Position numbers and translations under genes: made by a program | The notes under the pieces: model-generated | Told to the model about the DNA's origin: nothing | The model's input: the letters and a program-made list of their open reading frames with translations, nothing else | Database searches by the model: none | Shown: positions 28,258-36,593 of the stretch, one piece after another | How the letters are laid out: every line of letters starts with the position of its first letter | How positions within the stretch are numbered: the first letter of the stretch is position 1 | Assembly: GCA_019637975.1 (NCBI GenBank) | Contig: JAHBUR010000023.1 | Span: 1-64,000, forward strand | From: Bacteroidota bacterium | GTDB lineage: Bacteria; Bacteroidota; Ignavibacteria; UBA10030; UBA6906 | Direction: 5' to 3' | DNA: 64,000 nt

Positions 28258-30381
28258 TTAGCGCAGAAGAAGAAGGCGCTTTGACTGCATGAACTCGCCC
28301 GCTTGCAAGCGGTAGAAATACACGCCACTCGCCATCCCCGTCGCATCCCACGTTACCTCGTAGCTACCCGTCCCCTTCAGTTCATTCACCAGCGTTGCGA
28401 CTTCGCGGCCGAGGATATCGTACACCTGTAGAGAGACACGACCGTGCGTCCCTACAGGAATGGAAAACCTGATGTTTGTGCTCGGGTTGAACGGGTTGGG
28501 ATAGTTCTGGTGAAGCATGAATTCCGCCGGAAATCTAGTGCCGCCGCCTTCACGGACATCAGTGATCACCTCTCCAACAGGTCGCCGCCACACGCCGTGG
28601 CCGACAGTAGCGACATACAGATGTGTCCCAGTCGAACGGACGCCTCGCAGGCGAAGCGTCGGCAATCCCGCATTCGACGCAAGCCATGTCTGCCCATTGT
28701 TCGTCGACACGTACATGCCCGAATCTCTCGACGAAGCGAAGAGCGTGGCCGTATCTTGTATCGCGATGAAATCCACTTCCACTCCCGTCATTCCCGTGTT
28801 GGATGGCGACCACGCAACGCCGAAGTTCGTTGAGCGATAGACACCATTTGTTGTCCCTGCAAACATGGTGTTGCCAATGAACCGCATGTGACGCGGGGTT
28901 ACACCGGTACCGAGAACAGTCGAAAACCAATTCGTACCGTTGTTGGTTGTTCGTAAGACGGCCCCTTCAGAAGCTCCGATGAATACTGTTCCGGCACCGC
29001 CAATGGCAACACAGGTGGCGGCAAACGTGGTGAACCCGCTCATGATCTGTGTCCAGGATTCCCCGTCGTCGGTGGATCGGTAGACACCGTCAGTTACGGC
29101 TTGCGTCATAAAGACGTCCGTTGTTCCACGGGTTGCTATGCCCGTGCAAGGAAAAGGCGGACTTCCGAACGAGCGTGACCAACTTGTGCCGTTGTTCGAG
29201 GATTTGTACAAACCATCGTCTTCAGTGCCGGCAAACCATGATGAACCTCTGGTGGCAAACTGAAGCACGCTGGGAATGGAATAGACGCTTTCAAAGCCTG
29301 AATTCCGCGCCGACCAGGTGAACCCGCTGTCGCTTGAGACGAAGAACCCTCCGCCATACGTTCCCACCTGCCACTCTGCCCCGCCGGATGTGAACGAGAG
29401 GTTTGTCACCCACGATTTTGCAAGTCCGCCGGACGACCTTATCCAGGTGGTACCGGCGTTCGACGAGCGGAAAATGCCGCCGCCCCACGTTCCCACAACA
29501 ACATCGCTGCCTGCCGTGGCAATTGATTTTGTCCATCTCGGAATGAGGCCGTCGTTGCGCAGGGTCCAGGAGGTTCCATTATTTGTCGAGACGTAGACAC
29601 CCGCAGTCCACGGCGACGTGCCCACTTGAAACACCGCGGGCACATAGAGCGCGGTTGGGGTTACCAGGAGGTCTTGAATTCCCCTTGGCAGACCGGTGAT
29701 CTGCGACGAGGTCCAACTCGTACCGTTGTCCGTGGATCGTGCAACCCGTGCCGCGCCTGCCCGTTCATACGCGGCGTACAGTGTTGTGCCGTCACTCTTA
29801 AGAATCCTGACGGACGTTGGGAGTGGTTCGGTCCATGCAAGTGACCACGTTGCACCGTTATTTGTAGAGCGGTACACAGCACTGTCATTGAGGCCGGCAA
29901 ACATCGCCCCACCGTGGGCTATTGCCACTATTGGAGAAAACGGGAGATTCCCGATGATATTCGTCCATGAAGCTCCGCCATCCGTCGTCCAGAATAGTCC
30001 GTTTGTTGATGGAGCAAACACCTGTGTGCCGCTTGCGTACACTCTGTTGAATGGTGCACTGAAGGCCTGAGTCCACGTCATTCCGTCATCGCTCGAACGA
30101 TAAATCCCGGCTGCAGAGCCTCCGCCAAAGGTAGAGGCAAACAACATCCCCTGAGCCGCGGCAAGTTGGATGGGAAACGCCGGGACTGGCCCCCGTCGGT
30201 TCCATGTCATCCCGTTGTCGGAAGAAGTTAAGATGTCGCCATCGGCTGCCGCACAAGCGATGTAACTTCCGGCATTGGTGATTGCGACAATGTCGCCCGC
30301 CTCGGGGCCTCCCATCGGAGTCCATTGGGCTTTCAGCGAAAAAGGAACAAGCAAGATGAGGATGAGTAAGATGCGTTTCAT
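28258..30381 (-). CDS. T9SS-secreted BNR-like propeller protein
   Basis: 707 residues with signal peptide ILLILILLVPFSLKAQ and about 14 BNR-type repeats (GDILTSSDNGMTWNRRG, GIYRSSDDGMTWTQAF, GGFFVSSDSGFTWSARNSG). The type A sorting domain ([20 protein letters not shown], then SGVYFYRLQ) has a repeat insertion in its loop (28425-28458). The ATG at 30381 is preceded by AGGAGA at 5 nt, which overrules a longer frame. It starts 34 nt after the upstream T9SS gene, so the two form one transcription unit downstream of regulator 3. Confidence 0.84.
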   Translation of the reverse strand: MKRILLILILLVPFSLKAQWTPMGGPEAGDIVAITNAGSYIACAAADGDILTSSDNGMTWNRRGPVPAFPIQLAAAQGMLFASTFGGGSAAGIYRSSDDGMTWTQAFSAPFNRVYASGTQVFAPSTNGLFWTTDGGASWTNIIGNLPFSPIVAIAHGGAMFAGLNDSAVYRSTNNGATWSLAWTEPLPTSVRILKSDGTTLYAAYERAGAARVARSTDNGTSWTSSQITGLPRGIQDLLVTPTALYVPAVFQVGTSPWTAGVYVSTNNGTSWTLRNDGLIPRWTKSIATAGSDVVVGTWGGGIFRSSNAGTTWIRSSGGLAKSWVTNLSFTSGGAEWQVGTYGGGFFVSSDSGFTWSARNSGFESVYSIPSVLQFATRGSSWFAGTEDDGLYKSSNNGTSWSRSFGSPPFPCTGIATRGTTDVFMTQAVTDGVYRSTDDGESWTQIMSGFTTFAATCVAIGGAGTVFIGASEGAVLRTTNNGTNWFSTVLGTGVTPRHMRFIGNTMFAGTTNGVYRSTNFGVAWSPSNTGMTGVEVDFIAIQDTATLFASSRDSGMYVSTNNGQTWLASNAGLPTLRLRGVRSTGTHLYVATVGHGVWRRPVGEVITDVREGGGTRFPAEFMLHQNYPNPFNPSTNIRFSIPVGTHGRVSLQVYDILGREVATLVNELKGTGSYEVTWDATGMASGVYFYRLQAGEFMQSKRLLLLR
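28425..28458. repeat. Repeat insertion in a T9SS sorting domain
   Basis: CCTGTAG and CTACAGG outer arms around an imperfect AGACACG...TGCGTCC core. It encodes VGTHGRVSLQ at the same loop as the palindromes at 8690 and 11679. Confidence 0.7.
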
Positions 30382-30415
30382 GGGTTCTCCTGAAATGAGA
30401 TTATTCAGACCACTC

Positions 30416-31939
30416 CTATCGGACGAGCATGAGTTTCCTGGTGGCAGAAGAAGCCCCTGTCTGCATTCGGTACAGGTACACTCCGCTCGCAAGATCACGG
30501 GCATCGAAGTCAACTGCGTGCGTGCCCGGATTCATTTGTTGAGAGACGAGCGTGCGCACTTCCATTCCGAGCAGATCGTACAGCTTAAGCGACACGAACC
30601 CGGCTTGCGGGATGGAGAATTTGATGGTGGTGCTTGGATTGAAAGGATTAGGATAGTTCTGCATTAGCAAAAACCCTTTTGGAACCTCATCAGGATTCTC
30701 CCTGACATTCAACGGCGATGCGGACTGACTATCATAGAAGACCTTGCGAGTTGCTCCATCCAAACCAACCCAAATAACTCCGACATCTCCACCGACACTC
30801 GGATACTCGATGATTCTGGGGAGATAGTATCTTGATGACCACTGAGGCGGATGGTCGCTGATACGGCGGCGACCGCGCACGGTTGTGGGCGTAGTCTGTT
30901 CAAGATAAAGATACATAAGCCGATCGTTTGCCGTGGCGGCGCTATCGGCAACGTAGATGAAATCCACGCCATCAGAATAGTGGGCAGCATCAAACCAATA
31001 CTCGCCGATACTCGTTCCAGCAAGAGTGAACGCGGGAGCAAAAGTCACACCGAGGTCCGTGCTCACGCGGCACCGGATGTTCGAGTCCTCGCCGATGAGC
31101 GGTTCCCGCTGTATGAAGAACCATACAACATTCCCCGACCGGACACATTGATGTTCCCGTCTCCTGTACGTCGTGTCCTCGTCAATAATCCTGTTATCAA
31201 TGGTTTCAAGGAGACTGTTGTTTTCGCGCAAGCGCCGCAAGGCGATCATTGAGCGGGACGTATCAGTACTAACCGGACTGTAATAACTGACGAAGAGAGT
31301 ATCCCGACGACCGAAGACAGTGTTGATGTATGCACGCGGATGGGCACCGTCTTGTGAAAATACTTGCGCGCCCCAAATGGCACCGTAGTCGGTACTGCGA
31401 AAAGTAAATATCTGGTTGGTCTCCGGATTGTGGACGAAGGCGTAGAAATTGCCGTTGGCCGATGCGACCACATCGAAATCTTGCATGGGGGGAACAACAC
31501 CCGTAACGTTTCTGATAATCGCGGTCTCCACATTCCAGCAGTACAGGTCTCCACCGCTCAGAAAGAACAGGTAGAGCGAGTCATTGGCTCCCCGTATCAT
31601 CTTGGTGTTGCTGACAAGGAGAGAAGGAGAAACAGACGATGCTGTTGACCACGTAACACCAAAATTGGTCGTACGGTAGGTGACGATCCCGCGGTTTGGA
31701 ATAAGCCCTGTATCGGGGACGGCAATGAACGCGGTCCCATTTGCCCTTGCCGCACCAGACGAGCGACCAAGGGGCTCGCGTTGAGTTATTGCGAAATCAC
31801 CCCCCCATCGCGGGCTTATTGGCGGCAGAAACTCATGCGGCTCTGGAACGACCTTGGGCTCAAGAGAAGATTCTTGTGAATGTGCTGATGCAACCAAGAC
31901 AGAAATCAGGAGGAAATGGAGACAGTAGGAGAAACGCAT
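30416..31939 (-). CDS. T9SS-secreted sialidase-like propeller protein
   Basis: 507 residues: signal peptide (HFLLISVLVASAHSQ), a six-bladed sialidase-like body with Asp-box-like motifs (TFRSTDYGAIWG, VSTDLGVTFAPAF) and a type A sorting domain ([20 protein letters not shown], then SGVYLYRMQ). The Arg triad and Tyr/Glu of true sialidases are not evident, so enzyme activity is not claimed. It is the first gene after regulator 3; the candidate regulator-3 site at 32045-32066 is 106 nt upstream of the ATG. The sorting domain loop has the ordinary short form (SIPQAGFVSLKLYD), useful as the uninserted reference. Confidence 0.82.
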   Translation of the reverse strand: MRFSYCLHFLLISVLVASAHSQESSLEPKVVPEPHEFLPPISPRWGGDFAITQREPLGRSSGAARANGTAFIAVPDTGLIPNRGIVTYRTTNFGVTWSTASSVSPSLLVSNTKMIRGANDSLYLFFLSGGDLYCWNVETAIIRNVTGVVPPMQDFDVVASANGNFYAFVHNPETNQIFTFRSTDYGAIWGAQVFSQDGAHPRAYINTVFGRRDTLFVSYYSPVSTDTSRSMIALRRLRENNSLLETIDNRIIDEDTTYRRREHQCVRSGNVVWFFIQREPLIGEDSNIRCRVSTDLGVTFAPAFTLAGTSIGEYWFDAAHYSDGVDFIYVADSAATANDRLMYLYLEQTTPTTVRGRRRISDHPPQWSSRYYLPRIIEYPSVGGDVGVIWVGLDGATRKVFYDSQSASPLNVRENPDEVPKGFLLMQNYPNPFNPSTTIKFSIPQAGFVSLKLYDLLGMEVRTLVSQQMNPGTHAVDFDARDLASGVYLYRMQTGASSATRKLMLVR

Positions 31940-32044
31940 CGACGAACCCGTAATGTTGGTTGGGAGATTCTTCCCGAGCTACTTCTATCTCATTTCAAGG
32001 AGCGCCGGGATGCCAGAAAAAATACACGACAAACGGCATCCTCA

Positions 32045-32066
32045 CAATTACGCAAATGCGTGTATT
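32045..32066. promoter_or_regulatory. Candidate regulator-3 binding site upstream of T9SS operon
   Basis: CAATTACGCAAATGCGTGTA contains ACGCA-AA-TGCGT, a perfect inverted repeat. Its first ten bases are identical to those at 32827. Confidence 0.55.
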
Positions 32067-32137
32067 GTGCGGCCGGTGAGTTTGCCACAATGACACAAAA
32101 AGAAAAAAGAGCTTGAGGTCTTTCGGGTTAGACTGGA

Positions 32138-32794
32138 TTAGAGCAGGTTCTCTTTGAGGGCTTTGGCAACGGCACCGCTGCGGGAATGGACTTGAAGTTT
32201 CGTATAGATTCCCCGCATGTGCATGTCGATGGTGTGAAAGCTGAGAAAGAGCTTGTCGGCAATTTGTTTCTTTGAGAGGCCGTCAACGAGACACTGGAGA
32301 ATCTCGCGCTCGCGTGCCGTCAGGCCATAGTTGCCTTTCGGGGCGGCAAGGCGGGAAAACATGTCTACTACTTTTGCTGCAATCTGCGCGTTCATCGGCG
32401 CCCCGCCGTTCAGGACTTCCTGCAGCGAAGTCATGATCCTGTCAGTCGACTCGCTTTTAAGCAGATAGCCGGAAGCGCCTGCGCATATCGCCCGAAAGAT
32501 CATGTCGTTTTCATCGAAGACCGTGAGCATAACGACACGCGTTTCGGGGGAAATGGCCTTCACCCGCTGCACCCCCTCAATGCCGTTCATTCCCGGCAAA
32601 CCGATGTCCATCAGTATAATATCGGGGAAGGCGGAACGATGCAATTCCTCAAGCGCCCCCTCGCACGAGGAGAACGCATGTTCAAATTGCAGCGCGGGTG
32701 TCTGGCGGACAAGCTCGGAGATGTTCTCCCGGTACGAGTCGTTGTCCTCCACGACCCACACGGTGAGCTGCGTGGTCTCGGGATTCGTCATCAT
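32138..32794 (-). CDS. NarL/LuxR-type response regulator 3
   Basis: 218 residues. The receiver domain has VEDND acidic residues, phospho-Asp in IILMDIGLPGMNG, Thr in MLTVFDEND and Lys in YLLKSES. The C-terminal LuxR HTH has LTAREREILQCLVDGLSKKQ, then IADKLFLSFHTIDMHMRGIY. It is separated from the kinase 3 stop by 43 nt. The HTH helix (SFHTIDMHM) is unlike those of regulators 1 and 2. It is probably phosphorylated by kinase 3 and acts on its own promoter and on the T9SS operon 28258-31939, inferred from the repeated motif. Confidence 0.9.
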   Translation of the reverse strand: MMTNPETTQLTVWVVEDNDSYRENISELVRQTPALQFEHAFSSCEGALEELHRSAFPDIILMDIGLPGMNGIEGVQRVKAISPETRVVMLTVFDENDMIFRAICAGASGYLLKSESTDRIMTSLQEVLNGGAPMNAQIAAKVVDMFSRLAAPKGNYGLTAREREILQCLVDGLSKKQIADKLFLSFHTIDMHMRGIYTKLQVHSRSGAVAKALKENLL

Positions 32795-32826
32795 AGCGTC
32801 AACATAGGCAACGAAGCCGACTGCGG

Positions 32827-32847
32827 CAATTACGCATTTACGTTATT
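32827..32847. promoter_or_regulatory. Candidate autoregulatory site of regulator 3
   Basis: CAATTACGCATTTACGTTAT, 32 nt upstream of the regulator start and overlapping the kinase 3 stop codon. It shares the 10-mer CAATTACGCA plus a following ACGT/GCGT half with the site at 32045. Confidence 0.5.
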
Positions 32848-35816
32848 CGTGTAGTGAGCGTGATTCTCGTCCCGCCGGCGGGAGTTGCTGCCACCGTGAA
32901 TTGCGCCTTCAGGATATCCGCCCGCTCCTGCATGTTCCTCAACCCACTGCCATTGGTTGCCGAAGCAGGATTGAAGCCTTTCCCGTCATCCTCGATGGTG
33001 ATGGCAAGATTGTCGCCTTCAACTGCAACGGCAATCGACACATTGCCGGCACGGGCATGCTTTGCGATGTTTGTCAGCGCCTCTTTGAAGATAAGATAGA
33101 CATGCTGCCGCCATTCTAAATCCACCTTCCTGCCGACTGATTCATTCGGAAAACTGAGACTGTAGCGGCATCCCTCCAACAATGTCGCCGCCGTATCTTT
33201 CATCCGGAGAAACAGATCATCGATGGAATCGTTGCCGGGCTTGATCAGCCAGACGATGTCCTTCATGTCCTTGACGGTATCCAACGCAACAGAGGAAATT
33301 TCCGAAAGTTTTCTTTGTTCCTTTTCACCGAGTCCCCGCTGCCTCTTTAACAAGTCGCTTGCCATCGCAATACTGCTGAGGTTACTGCCGATTTCGTCAT
33401 GCAGATCGCGGGCAATGCGTGAGCGGAGCCGCTCGATTTCGAGCAATCGTCGCACTCGTGCCCGAACAACCGTCGTGACAACCCCTCCTCCTGCCAACAC
33501 GACGAGTGCAATGAACCACCACGTTGCCCAGAACGCAGGGTGTACGCGGATGTGAACCGCCAACTCATTATTGTTCCAGACACCGGTAATGTGCGATGCC
33601 TTCACCCGGAAAACATACTCCCCGGATGGAACGTACGCATAGTTCACGGAACGCCTTCCTCCCGCATGGATCCAATCCTTGTCGATTCCTTCCATCATAT
33701 ACGCATACCGGTTCTTTGACGGGTTGGAGTAATTGAGAGCGGCGAATTCGAACGAAAAGACATTTTCATCATGATTCATTTCGATCGATGTGACATCAGC
33801 GATATCCTTGTCAAAAACGGTTTTCTTTCCGAGTTTGTAGAAGTCTGTCATGACTAACGGGGGGATCGTAGGATTGTCACCGACCTGTGCCGGATGAAAG
33901 CGTGTTACACCGTTCGGTCCTCCAAAGAGAAACTCTCCGTTGCGCAAACGGCAAAAGGAGCGCCTGTTGAATTCGTCTCCGGCGATTCCGTCTTCGCGGG
34001 TAAAATTCCTGAACTTCCTTCCTTCAGGTTGATTGTCATCAAAAAGCACGAGCCCGTCATTGGTGCTGAGCCAGAGCCTCCGCAGATCATCCTCCAGTAT
34101 GCCGTACACCCACGAATTCGGGAATCCCTCTTGTTCCAGATACCGTTTGCATATGCCGGTGTTGGGGTTGATCCTATTTAACCCGTTGCTGGTACCGACC
34201 CACAATGTTCCTGACGTATCACCGGGACTCTCCAGGACAGTCCAGACATTATCATTGCTCAGACTTGAAGGATTGCCGGGTTCGTGCCGGTATCGGAGAA
34301 CAGTTTCTGTTCGGGGATCAAACCGGACAAGCCCTGATCCGACAGTTCCGAGCCAGACAAGGCCGGTGAGGTCTTCATAAACGGAGGCATACTCCAATTC
34401 CGGAATCCGGTAGGAGACAACGTTGGCAGGGTTGTCGCTGCGGAGCTTCAACAACTTGCCGCGGAGCGGAAGCCAGACTGACCCATCCCGGGCCTCACAC
34501 ATGGACTCAACCCCGTTTGCCACTCCATCGTTCATCAGAATGCCGCGAACGGATGTCATGAGCTTGGTTGTCGGATCGTAGATGTTGAGTCCGCCGTGGC
34601 TACCAATCCAGACCCTACCATCCCTTGTACACACGAGAGATCGGATATTGTCGTTTCTCAGACTGCGGGGAGTTTGCGGTTCGTACCTCAAGCTCGTGAA
34701 GGTACCGGCCTTGGGGCCGTGTGTGTGCAACACGGAGACTCCTGCCGAAAACGTGCCGAACCAAATGTCTCCGGTCCCATCCTCGACAATCGGAATGACA
34801 AAGCTGTCACCGAGGTTCCTGGATTTGTCCGGTGAACTGCGATAAACGGAAAACGCGGGGGAGAATCTATCGAAAAGGTCCAAGCCCCTGTATGTCCCCA
34901 CCCAGAGCGAGCCTGAAGCATCCTCAAAGATTGTCGTAACCACATCATGGCTGAGACTTGTCGGGACCATCGGATCATGCCGAAACAGTTCCACGTTCCC
35001 CGTCCCCCGGCGCAATCGCGCCAACCCTTGGTACGTTGCTATCCAAAGGTCGCCCTGAGAGTCCTCCCTGAGCAATCGCACATCGAGATGAGCCGCGGAA
35101 GCAAAGACTCCATTCTCAATGCGAAGAAGTCCCGTCAATGTGCCTATCCACACTACTCCCTTCCTGTACCGGCTGGGCTCCACTGCGGTTACAGCTCGTC
35201 CCCCAACGTTGTACGATTCGGTAACACTCCGACTAGCAAGATTGATTTTGTAGACTGCAGAATTATCCCGGGCCCAAACATGGCCGTTGCTTTCTTCAGC
35301 AAGCACTTGAAGGGGACCCTTCAGCGTTTCTCCCGCGTGACTGACGTGAATTTCACTAACGGCACCGGTAACCGGATCGAGCAAACCGAGCGAGCTCCCC
35401 GGAACCCAGAATGTTGTCGGTTCGCCGCTCTTCGATGTGTGCATTCCTCCCGCATGAGAAATCCCCCCCAAGCGCATGAACGATTCCGAAGCCCGATCGA
35501 ACCGATCCAAACCCTTTTCCGTCTTTATCCACAGGACATGATTGCTATCTTCAAACAACGCGACAATCCAACTGCTGCTGAGAGAACGGGGATTCCCGGG
35601 GTTATGGCGGAATACTTTGAACTCGACGCCGTCGAACCGGTTAAGCCCGTCATGTGTTCCAATCCAGATGAAGCCTTTGTGATCCTGTAGAATGGCGTTA
35701 ATGGATCCTTGTGAGAGCCCGTCTTCCACACGGAAGTGCCGGAAGTTCAATTGCGCCGGTTGTTGCCCGAAAGCAACTCCGCCAAGAAGAACAAGAACCA
35801 GACTCAGAAAGAGCAT
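32838..35816 (-). CDS. Propeller-type sensor histidine kinase 3
   Basis: 992 residues: signal peptide (LFLSLVLVLLGGVAFGQ), Reg_prop repeats (ILQDHKGFIWIGTHDGLNRF and about 12 more), a Y_Y_Y domain (AALNYSNPSKNRYAYMMEGI, then PSGEYVFRVKASH), a membrane helix (WWFIALVVLAGGGVVTTVV), HisKA_3 with the phospho-His about 798 in ARDLHDEIGS, and a HATPase with FKEALTNIAKHARA and DDGKGFN. It has the same architecture as kinases 1 and 2 and lies 43 nt upstream of regulator 3. The periplasmic part predicts sensing of an extracytoplasmic ligand; none can be named. Confidence 0.9.
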   Translation of the reverse strand: MLFLSLVLVLLGGVAFGQQPAQLNFRHFRVEDGLSQGSINAILQDHKGFIWIGTHDGLNRFDGVEFKVFRHNPGNPRSLSSSWIVALFEDSNHVLWIKTEKGLDRFDRASESFMRLGGISHAGGMHTSKSGEPTTFWVPGSSLGLLDPVTGAVSEIHVSHAGETLKGPLQVLAEESNGHVWARDNSAVYKINLASRSVTESYNVGGRAVTAVEPSRYRKGVVWIGTLTGLLRIENGVFASAAHLDVRLLREDSQGDLWIATYQGLARLRRGTGNVELFRHDPMVPTSLSHDVVTTIFEDASGSLWVGTYRGLDLFDRFSPAFSVYRSSPDKSRNLGDSFVIPIVEDGTGDIWFGTFSAGVSVLHTHGPKAGTFTSLRYEPQTPRSLRNDNIRSLVCTRDGRVWIGSHGGLNIYDPTTKLMTSVRGILMNDGVANGVESMCEARDGSVWLPLRGKLLKLRSDNPANVVSYRIPELEYASVYEDLTGLVWLGTVGSGLVRFDPRTETVLRYRHEPGNPSSLSNDNVWTVLESPGDTSGTLWVGTSNGLNRINPNTGICKRYLEQEGFPNSWVYGILEDDLRRLWLSTNDGLVLFDDNQPEGRKFRNFTREDGIAGDEFNRRSFCRLRNGEFLFGGPNGVTRFHPAQVGDNPTIPPLVMTDFYKLGKKTVFDKDIADVTSIEMNHDENVFSFEFAALNYSNPSKNRYAYMMEGIDKDWIHAGGRRSVNYAYVPSGEYVFRVKASHITGVWNNNELAVHIRVHPAFWATWWFIALVVLAGGGVVTTVVRARVRRLLEIERLRSRIARDLHDEIGSNLSSIAMASDLLKRQRGLGEKEQRKLSEISSVALDTVKDMKDIVWLIKPGNDSIDDLFLRMKDTAATLLEGCRYSLSFPNESVGRKVDLEWRQHVYLIFKEALTNIAKHARAGNVSIAVAVEGDNLAITIEDDGKGFNPASATNGSGLRNMQERADILKAQFTVAATPAGGTRITLTTRIT

Positions 35817-35911
35817 GCGGTCAAAAGGGCTAGCGATAAAGGAAAGACTAAGAGAAGATAGAGAATGATGAGCGAATCGGCAAGTGAACGGCTAAGAATG
35901 CGAAACGCAAA

Positions 35912-35930
35912 GGCCGGCATTTCGCCGGCC
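35912..35930 (-). terminator. Hairpin downstream of T9SS operon
   Basis: GGCCGGC and GCCGGCC arms with a 5-nt loop, followed on the minus strand by TTTGCGTTT. It should end the T9SS transcript that starts near 43312. Confidence 0.65.
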
Positions 35931-35993
35931 CGGGTTACCCAGTGCAAAGTGATGCTACCTCAACAAAGCGACTATTCGTTCCTTGCTGCTTTC

Positions 35994-36593
35994 TCAGCGA
36001 AGGAGCACGAGTTTCCGCGTGTGTACAAATTGTCCCGACTGAAGGCGGTAGAAATACACGCCGCTTGCCAACCCTGAGGCATCAAATCGTACTGACCTGA
36101 ATCCTGCCTCCGCAAACTCGTTCAAGAGTGTCGCCACTTCCTGGCCGAGGATATTGTAGATTCTGAGGGTAACGTATGCCGGCTTTGGCAGCGAGAACCG
36201 GATGGTCGTGCTCGGGTTGAATGGGTTCGGGTAGTTCTGTCCGAGCAAGAAGCTTTGCGGAATGGCTTGTGTTTGCTCAACACCGGTGATATTCGTAGCG
36301 CGGTAGATCCCCTCGCCATTACTTCCAATAAGAAATGCAGTAGCAACTGGCAAAGCGCTCCCGGAATTAGTAACGGCCACAGTCTGCTTCTCGCGCGGTG
36401 GACCATGATAATCTTCAACAATCTCGCACCTTTCCATAATCCCAAAAATGTCAACCCCAAAAACAGAAGGGACCCCTATCACGAGTAAGACATCCGAGTC
36501 AGATATTACTTGTGCTTTTTTCCAATACCCACTGTTGGGACCGCACTGTACCCATTCGTTTCCCCCAACCTTTGCAACCGATTGCGCCGGCAC
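35994..36593 (-). CDS. C-terminal part of a frameshifted T9SS propeller protein
   Basis: The frame encodes the last repeat region and the complete type A sorting domain ([21 protein letters not shown], then YNILGQEVATLLNE and SGVYFYRLQ) of the protein begun at 38176. It has no signal peptide of its own, and its apparent start lies inside a continuing reading frame. One missing base around 36658-36664 separates the two parts: shifting frame there reads DAGDSLATRVLCGTWGSGTF, a normal propeller strand, straight into this frame. Read together the product would be about 728 residues. Confidence 0.75.
   Translation of the reverse strand: MPAQSVAKVGGNEWVQCGPNSGYWKKAQVISDSDVLLVIGVPSVFGVDIFGIMERCEIVEDYHGPPREKQTVAVTNSGSALPVATAFLIGSNGEGIYRATNITGVEQTQAIPQSFLLGQNYPNPFNPSTTIRFSLPKPAYVTLRIYNILGQEVATLLNEFAEAGFRSVRFDASGLASGVYFYRLQSGQFVHTRKLVLLR

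Noticed and set aside
27687-28346. N-terminal extension of kinase 2 back to 28346
   Set aside because: The extension reads through out-of-phase relics of other kinase genes; a normal signal peptide begins at the ATG at 27686.
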